Program-made: the position numbers and the translations under genes | Shown here: piece after piece, positions 12,425 to 16,368 of the stretch | Numbering within the stretch: the first letter of the stretch is position 1 | Layout of the letters: each line of letters starts with the position of its first letter | Source: an uncultured Eubacteriales bacterium | GTDB lineage: Bacteria; Bacillota; Clostridia; Oscillospirales; Oscillospiraceae | Length of the DNA: 16,368 bases | Reading direction: 5' to 3' | NCBI GenBank assembly: GCA_900321335.1 | Contig: ONVR01000178.1 | Span: 1-16,368 of the forward strand | The notes under the pieces: generated by a model | The model's input: the letters and a program-made list of their open reading frames with translations, nothing else | Databases searched by the model: none | Told to the model about the DNA's origin: nothing

Positions 12425-14911
12425 TTATTGATCCCGGAACTCTTTGAGGATATCCTCAAGGGTAAATTCCATATTGGAGGCGTCTGATACATCCGGCAGC
12501 TTGTCCTCCTGCACGGGGGCGGGTACATCGGGCAGCTTGAAGGTCGGCTCATCGGAAGGTTTGGCGTCTTCCTCCGTCTCAGGCGCAGGCACATCCGATT
12601 CCTCCGGTTCCTGCGTCAGGACAGGGGGTTCCTCCTGCACCTGTTGGAAGGCCTCGGGAAGCTGCGTTTCCGGCAGTGTGAGAGGCTCCTCGTCATAAAC
12701 CGGTTCTCCATCCTGCTCGTAGCTGTCGATGACGTCAGGCAGATCGTCAAACTGCTGTTCGATCGCCTTTTCAATATCCAGCCCAATATCCTCCTGTGAC
12801 CCCTGCTCCGGCAGAGGCTCCGGCGCAGAAGAACGCTTCCAGCCGAACCCGATTCGCTCCTGGTCGGAAACGGTACTCTCTGGATCGGATCCGTCACCGT
12901 CATCCCCGTCGTCAACAGCTTCATCCGGCTCAACCGCAAGCAGCCCCTTATCCTTCAGATCCAGGGAAAGGGCGATTGCCGCGGCGGCGATCACCGCATC
13001 CACAAGGGGTGCAATCCACGCCGGGAACGCTCCGAGAATCCCCAGGATCAGAACAATCAACTTACAGGCGCCCATGCCGATCAAAGACAGACGCATCATA
13101 CGTTTTGCCTTTTCAGAAACAGCAATGGCCTGAGGGATCCTGGTCAGATCATTGGACAGGACAGCAACGTCGCAGTTGGCAAAGCCATCTTCCGGCTCAA
13201 AGCCGCCGATTTTAATTCCAACGTCCGCCGTTTTCAGCAATTGCTTGTCACCGGTACCGGTACCGACGTAAATCAGACGATCCCCGTCTGGCTGCATATT
13301 GACCATGGCGTGGAGCTTATCCGCAATCTCACCGCCCCGGAACTCCGCATAAACCTCGCTGATGCCGACACTCTCGGCAACCGCAAGAGCAGGCTCCCGC
13401 TTTTCACCGGTAAACATGCATACCCGGTCAATGCCCATGTCGCGCAGCTCGCTCACAGCGGTTCTTGCGCCCTTATCCGCGTTATCCCGCAGCAGGATAT
13501 AGCCGATATACTTGCGGTTCAAGGACAGATGCAGGGCATTATCCGCGGTGTTGAGCTCCGCAGGACGCACGCCTACGTCCTCCATCATATATTCATTTCC
13601 GGCGCAGACGACGTTTTTGTCCTCCATCTGCAAGATCACGCCCTTGCCGGGCTGTTCATAGAATCTGGCAACTGCGGACGAATCCACCACACCGTCATAA
13701 GCCGCGATCACGGCGTTTGCCATGGGGTGGCTGGAGTAAGATTCCGTATACGCCGCATACTTCAGAAGAGCCTTTTCCGTTACGCCGACAGGCGCGACAC
13801 GAACAATCTCAAACCGCCCCTCCGTCAAAACACCCGTCTTGCCGAACATAACGGACCCGGTTGAGGCAAGTCCGTCCACCGCATCGTAGCTCCGCATGGC
13901 AATGCCGCTGCTGCCGGCCCGGTTGACAGCCCAATAGTAAGCGACAGACAGGGCGACAAACACGCCGCCGACGCCGGCGGACGCCAGCAGAACTACTGCC
14001 CGGTTGAGCCAGACACGAAAACTGAGCGGGCTGAGAATAGGCACAATCAGCCCAACGATGACCGCAAGTACGGCAATCGCCGGTACGTAGAAGCCCATGA
14101 TCCGCCGTACCAGCGTATCGGCACCGCTGCTGTAGCGGGATGCCTGCTCTTCAATGGCGGCAACGCGATTGATATGAGAAGACGCAAAGTCATTCAGAGC
14201 CCGGACCTTGATCTCGTCTCCGAGATTGACGCTGCCGGAGAGAATCTCCGCCCCCGGCTCGGCGTAGGTTCTGGAGTCCTCCCCCATAACGGCAGAGGTG
14301 TCGATCTCCGTTACACCGGTGACCACAAGGGCATCCACTGCCAGCATCTGACCCGGTTCAAAGGCCAGAATATCACCGGCTTCCACTTCCTCCGGCGCCA
14401 CCGTGACTTTTTCACCGCTTCGCATCAGCGTGACATTGCCGGGATGACGGCGGTACCGTCTGCGGGTATAGGATCTGGCAAGTTCCGCCATCATATCCTG
14501 AAGCAGACCGGCCAGAACATAGAAGATCATAATGACAGCGCCCTGCCAGCTCTTACCGAGCAGGAAAGACACAATAACCGCCAGGCAGATCAGCAATTTT
14601 TCGTTGACAGGACTCTTTTTCCGAATCAAACGCAGGCAGTCCTCGAAAACGTATCTGCCGACAACGACTGTTGCCAGAATATGAAATACATATTTCAAAA
14701 ACGGCGGGACGAAGGCGAACAGACCGATTATAAACAGCAAAAGGCCAATGGCAAAACGCACCCAATACAGGCGCAGAGCCACTGCCTTCTCATCGGCGTC
14801 GCTGCCGATGGCGCGGTTTACCTTACCAAAAACATCCGGCAGATGCAATTCTTTTTTCTTCTGGTCTCTCTCCCCCTTAGGGGATGATGCGCCCTTTTTG
14901 AACAGATCCAT
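12425..14911 (-). CDS. P1B-type ATPase homologue lacking catalytic residues (pseudo-ATPase) with acidic tail
   Basis: This 828-residue membrane protein aligns along its first 650 residues with heavy-metal P-type ATPases but has lost the chemistry. The phosphorylation motif reads F-G357-K-T-G-V instead of F-D-K-T-G-T. C-P-C is absent (A-S-A-G-V-G-G at 310-316). The actuator motif is M-G-E-D (209-212) for T-G-E-S. T-G-D became T-G-E (501-503), and G-D-G-x-N-D-A-P became G-T-G-T-G-D-K-Q (550-557). H395-P396, K617 of the seventh helix and D638 of the eighth helix remain. There is no HMA domain. Residues from about 652 form a long acidic, Pro/Glu-rich, probably cytosolic tail ending in a short amphipathic stretch (F-T-L-E-D-I-L-K-E-F). 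The frame is intact and has its own promoter, so it is likely a working non-pump. ATG 14911 is chosen because AAAGGTGG lies 5 nt upstream. Confidence 0.9.
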   Translation of the reverse strand: MDLFKKGASSPKGERDQKKKELHLPDVFGKVNRAIGSDADEKAVALRLYWVRFAIGLLLFIIGLFAFVPPFLKYVFHILATVVVGRYVFEDCLRLIRKKSPVNEKLLICLAVIVSFLLGKSWQGAVIMIFYVLAGLLQDMMAELARSYTRRRYRRHPGNVTLMRSGEKVTVAPEEVEAGDILAFEPGQMLAVDALVVTGVTEIDTSAVMGEDSRTYAEPGAEILSGSVNLGDEIKVRALNDFASSHINRVAAIEEQASRYSSGADTLVRRIMGFYVPAIAVLAVIVGLIVPILSPLSFRVWLNRAVVLLASAGVGGVFVALSVAYYWAVNRAGSSGIAMRSYDAVDGLASTGSVMFGKTGVLTEGRFEIVRVAPVGVTEKALLKYAAYTESYSSHPMANAVIAAYDGVVDSSAVARFYEQPGKGVILQMEDKNVVCAGNEYMMEDVGVRPAELNTADNALHLSLNRKYIGYILLRDNADKGARTAVSELRDMGIDRVCMFTGEKREPALAVAESVGISEVYAEFRGGEIADKLHAMVNMQPDGDRLIYVGTGTGDKQLLKTADVGIKIGGFEPEDGFANCDVAVLSNDLTRIPQAIAVSEKAKRMMRLSLIGMGACKLIVLILGILGAFPAWIAPLVDAVIAAAAIALSLDLKDKGLLAVEPDEAVDDGDDGDGSDPESTVSDQERIGFGWKRSSAPEPLPEQGSQEDIGLDIEKAIEQQFDDLPDVIDSYEQDGEPVYDEEPLTLPETQLPEAFQQVQEEPPVLTQEPEESDVPAPETEEDAKPSDEPTFKLPDVPAPVQEDKLPDVSDASNMEFTLEDILKEFRDQ

Positions 14912-14966
14912 AATATCCACCTTTATCAAAAGCCTGTATGGCATGAAGCCTATTATTCTTTAATAT

Positions 14967-14995
14967 AGAATACAGCACCAAAAGTGCAGTGTCAA
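14967..14995 (-). promoter_or_regulatory. Sigma-A promoter of the pseudo-ATPase gene
   Basis: The minus strand reads TTGACA (14995-14990), a 17-nt spacer and TATTCT (14972-14967). The -35 is perfect and the -10 matches four of six. It lies about 55 nt before the preferred ATG. Confidence 0.8.
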
Positions 14996-15002
14996 CACTT
15001 TT
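14980..15002 (-). promoter_or_regulatory. Operator-like inverted repeat over the -35
   Basis: Seven-base arms (AAAAGTG and CACTTTT) flank the -35, and an inner imperfect palindrome AGTGTTGACACT (minus strand) is centred on it. This could bind a dimeric repressor. No candidate regulator gene is adjacent. The stretch 15003-15060 beyond it holds nothing recognisable. Confidence 0.35.
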
Positions 15003-15060
15003 CGACCGGACGGATCTTAAGTATTTCTAATTTTCCCCTGATTATTCACGGGCGAAACCG

Positions 15061-15079
15061 TCTTCAAAAAATTTGAAGA
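15061..15079. repeat. A/T-rich inverted repeat upstream of the HD-domain gene
   Basis: TCTTCAAAAAATTTGAAGA has 8-nt perfect arms and a 3-nt centre. It lies about 33 nt upstream of the -35 of the HD gene and about 60 nt upstream of the pseudo-ATPase -35, between two divergent promoters. It might be a regulator site; it is not a terminator. Confidence 0.4.
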
Positions 15080-15111
15080 TGCTGGAAACCGCTGTCAGAT
15101 AAAGTTTGCTC

Positions 15112-15141
15112 TTGAATCCACAGCCGGCGCTGTAGTATAAT
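15112..15141 (+). promoter_or_regulatory. Promoter of the HD-domain gene
   Basis: TTGAAT (15112-15117), an 18-nt spacer and a perfect TATAAT (15136-15141) lie about 90 nt upstream of the start codon. The leader between (15142-15230) contains a weak AGACC/GGTCT pairing and no recognisable riboswitch. Confidence 0.75.
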
Positions 15142-15230
15142 GAAAAAAAGACCTGTCTGACGCACACAGCGGGTCTGTCGATAGGTTTTCTGATATCTTC
15201 AGTTCATCGCATAGGATGGAGGGACTGTCC

Positions 15231-15719
15231 ATGAACAGGATATTACAGGTGCAGTACGCGGTGCTGCGGGTAATCGCGTTTCAATCGGATATTGAAGTTC
15301 CCGGCGGCCGGGCGAAAAGCCTGGACTGGGAGCGGGTTCATATGGCCTCCTGTGCCCGGACGGCCCAGTTTTTGGCGCAGATTCGGGGCGTGGATCCGGA
15401 GCTGGCCGCCTGCGCGGCGGCCGTCCACGATTTCGGCCGCATCATAACGGGCAATCACACCAATCACGCTGAGGTCGGGTACGTCCCGGTGCAGCGTTTC
15501 CTGAAAAACGAAGGTATTTTTACCGACAGTGAGATCTCGCAGATCGCTCTGGCCGTCAAAAATCACAGCAGCAAAACTGTCGTCGGGTCTCCCCTTGACG
15601 AGACGGTCAAGGACGCAGACGTGATCGACTGCTACGAATTGGGAGAGCCCTTTGACCGGCCTGAGAAAGAGCAGCGCTATCGCGCATGGCTCGATGAACT
15701 CGCCCGGTACCGCAAATAA
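15231..15719 (+). CDS. HD-domain phosphohydrolase-like protein
   Basis: This 162-residue cytosolic protein has an HD-fold metal site: H37 (V-H-M-A-S), H66-D67 (A-A-V-H-D-F-G-R), H79 (T-N-H-A-E-V-G), H112 (V-K-N-H-S-S) and D128/D130 (V-K-D-A-D-V-I-D). This arrangement is typical of small HD hydrolases acting on nucleotides or phosphate esters. The substrate is unknown. The ATG at 15231 is preferred: GGAGGG is 7 nt upstream, while an in-frame ATG at 15216 overlaps that ribosome site. The gene stands alone on the plus strand, with its own promoter and a terminator shared with gatB. Confidence 0.88.
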   Translation: MNRILQVQYAVLRVIAFQSDIEVPGGRAKSLDWERVHMASCARTAQFLAQIRGVDPELAACAAAVHDFGRIITGNHTNHAEVGYVPVQRFLKNEGIFTDSEISQIALAVKNHSSKTVVGSPLDETVKDADVIDCYELGEPFDRPEKEQRYRAWLDELARYRK

Positions 15720-15732
15720 GAAACAATCAGGC

Positions 15733-15764
15733 AAAGCCCGCGGATTGGTATCCGCGGGCTTTTA
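15733..15764 (+). terminator. Bidirectional terminator between HD gene and gatB
   Basis: A 12-bp perfect stem (15733-15744 with 15751-15762), loop TTGGTA, carries a T-run on the plus strand (CTTTTATT). On the minus strand it directly follows the gatB stop codon, which partly overlaps the stem base. Confidence 0.88.
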
Positions 15765-16368
15765 TTCTTCCAGAAGCATCCGGAGCTGTCGCTCCGCTTC
15801 TATGGGGTCCGCTCTGCCGGCGCTTGCCCGCATGACGGCGCCCACGAGGGCTTTTATAGCTTTATCTTTTCCCCTTTTATAATCGGCAACCGCTCTTTCA
15901 TTTTCGGTAAGTGCCTGCCTGCATATCTGCCGGAATTGCTGTTCGTCAAGGGCGCTTACGTCCTGCCGGGAGAGCAGGTCTTTCAGATGCGCTTTCGTCT
16001 CCAGCATCCGGGCCAGAAGGGTCTTGGCCACGTTTTTGCTGACACTCCCTCTCTCGACCAGAAGGGAAAGCTCCCGAAGCTCCCCGGCGGTAACGGAAGG
16101 CGACCAGTTTTCCCGCTGAGCCTCTGTGGAAAGGATGGCAAACATCTGGGTGACGATAAAGCCTGCGGCGATCCGAGGGTCCTTCAGGCCATGGCAGGCC
16201 TGTTCAAAGTAATCGGCAACTGCGTTGAATTTCACCAACTGCGCTGCGTCGTCCGGCGCCAGTCTCAGCATTTGGATATAGCGGTCCTTTTTCGCCGCCG
16301 GCAGCTCCGGCATGGTTTTGCGAAGCTGCTCGACCCAGATCGGTGACAGCACAATCTCCGGCAAATCC
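15762..16368 (-). CDS. gatB: Asp-tRNA(Asn)/Glu-tRNA(Gln) amidotransferase subunit B, C-terminal part
   Basis: This is a partial gene: the frame runs off the window edge (D-L-P-E-I-V at 16368). The 202 visible residues match the C-terminal third of GatB: the D-L-P-E-I-V-L start of the linker, the helical cradle domain, and the GatB/YqeY tail domain with A-V-A-D-Y-K-R-G-K-D-K-A-I-K-A-L-V-G-A-V-M-R-A-S and G-R-A-D-P. With GatA and GatC it converts misacylated Glu-tRNA(Gln) or Asp-tRNA(Asn) to the correct amide form in the cytosol. The remaining two thirds, including the kinase-like catalytic part, lie outside. It is probably the last gene of gatCAB. Confidence 0.93.
   Translation of the reverse strand, partial: DLPEIVLSPIWVEQLRKTMPELPAAKKDRYIQMLRLAPDDAAQLVKFNAVADYFEQACHGLKDPRIAAGFIVTQMFAILSTEAQRENWSPSVTAGELRELSLLVERGSVSKNVAKTLLARMLETKAHLKDLLSRQDVSALDEQQFRQICRQALTENERAVADYKRGKDKAIKALVGAVMRASAGRADPIEAERQLRMLLEE

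Noticed and set aside
12175..12594. Minus-strand Leu/Glu-rich frame across the Ser-rich gene and the end of the pseudo-ATPase.
   Set aside because: Its composition is the complement of Ser/Asn codons, it overlaps the terminator hairpin, and it has no ribosome site.
12425..14911. Calling the degenerate ATPase a pseudogene.
   Set aside because: The frame has no stop or frameshift over 828 codons, with a working-looking promoter and ribosome site; the changes affect catalytic motifs specifically.
14909..14944. Upstream ATG for the pseudo-ATPase at 14944.
   Set aside because: It has no good ribosome site, whereas the ATG at 14911 follows AAAGGTGG.
1..16368. CRISPR arrays, insertion sequences or prophage modules.
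   Set aside because: No regularly spaced direct repeats, transposase, integrase or terminal inverted repeats were seen; the only direct repeat is the coding duplication in the SCIFF gene. The DUF5131 protein has phage relatives but no phage genes surround it.

Overview
The window looks like chromosomal DNA from an anaerobic, low-G+C-lineage Gram-positive bacterium of the class Clostridia, with a moderately high G+C content for that group. Supporting signs are a SCIFF (six cysteines in forty-five) ranthipeptide locus, which is close to a marker of Clostridia, a cobalamin riboswitch, a soluble DUF11 protein without signal peptide, consensus sigma-A promoters, CCA-encoding tRNA genes and the C-terminal part of gatB. 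I see no insertion sequence, phage module or CRISPR array, so this is ordinary chromosome with several unusual genes.

Left part (1-5790). A broken XRE-type regulator remnant lies just upstream of a small zinc-ribbon protein (DUF2007-like). On the minus strand a transcript starts at a perfect sigma-A promoter (5759-5787), runs through a cobalamin riboswitch (5555-5725) and its intrinsic terminator (5449-5486), and enters an AstE/AspA-like zinc amidohydrolase gene. Downstream on the same strand follow a free-standing heavy-metal-associated (HMA) domain protein, a CPC-type P1B ATPase that has no HMA domain of its own, and a MATE exporter. A strong terminator closes the run at 573-610. No convincing promoter or strong terminator was found inside the run, so all four genes may respond to cobalamin.

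Middle part (5850-10160, minus strand). This part holds a PLP-dependent Orn/Lys/Arg-decarboxylase-family gene, then a SCIFF precursor with its own promoter, then the SCIFF radical SAM/SPASM maturase. The precursor is unusual: it is a head-to-tail duplication of the whole SCIFF peptide, with 12 cysteines in 93 residues. Upstream is a soluble two-repeat DUF11 protein.

Right part (10160-16368). A TtcA-like tRNA thiolation enzyme is translationally coupled (ATGA) to a DUF5131 Fe-S protein, next to a tRNA-Pro(CGG)/tRNA-Val(UAC) operon driven by a consensus promoter. A plus-strand gene encodes a 68-residue protein that is more than half serine. It converges on an 828-residue P1B-ATPase homologue that has lost the phosphorylated Asp, the CPC motif and most of the P-domain signature, and carries a roughly 175-residue acidic, proline-rich tail. 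This pseudo-ATPase has its own consensus promoter. A plus-strand HD-domain protein and the 3' end of gatB close the window around a shared terminator.

The most notable candidates are the double SCIFF precursor, the intact but catalytically dead P-type ATPase with repeated LPDV motifs, and the riboswitch-led amidohydrolase/metal-transport operon.
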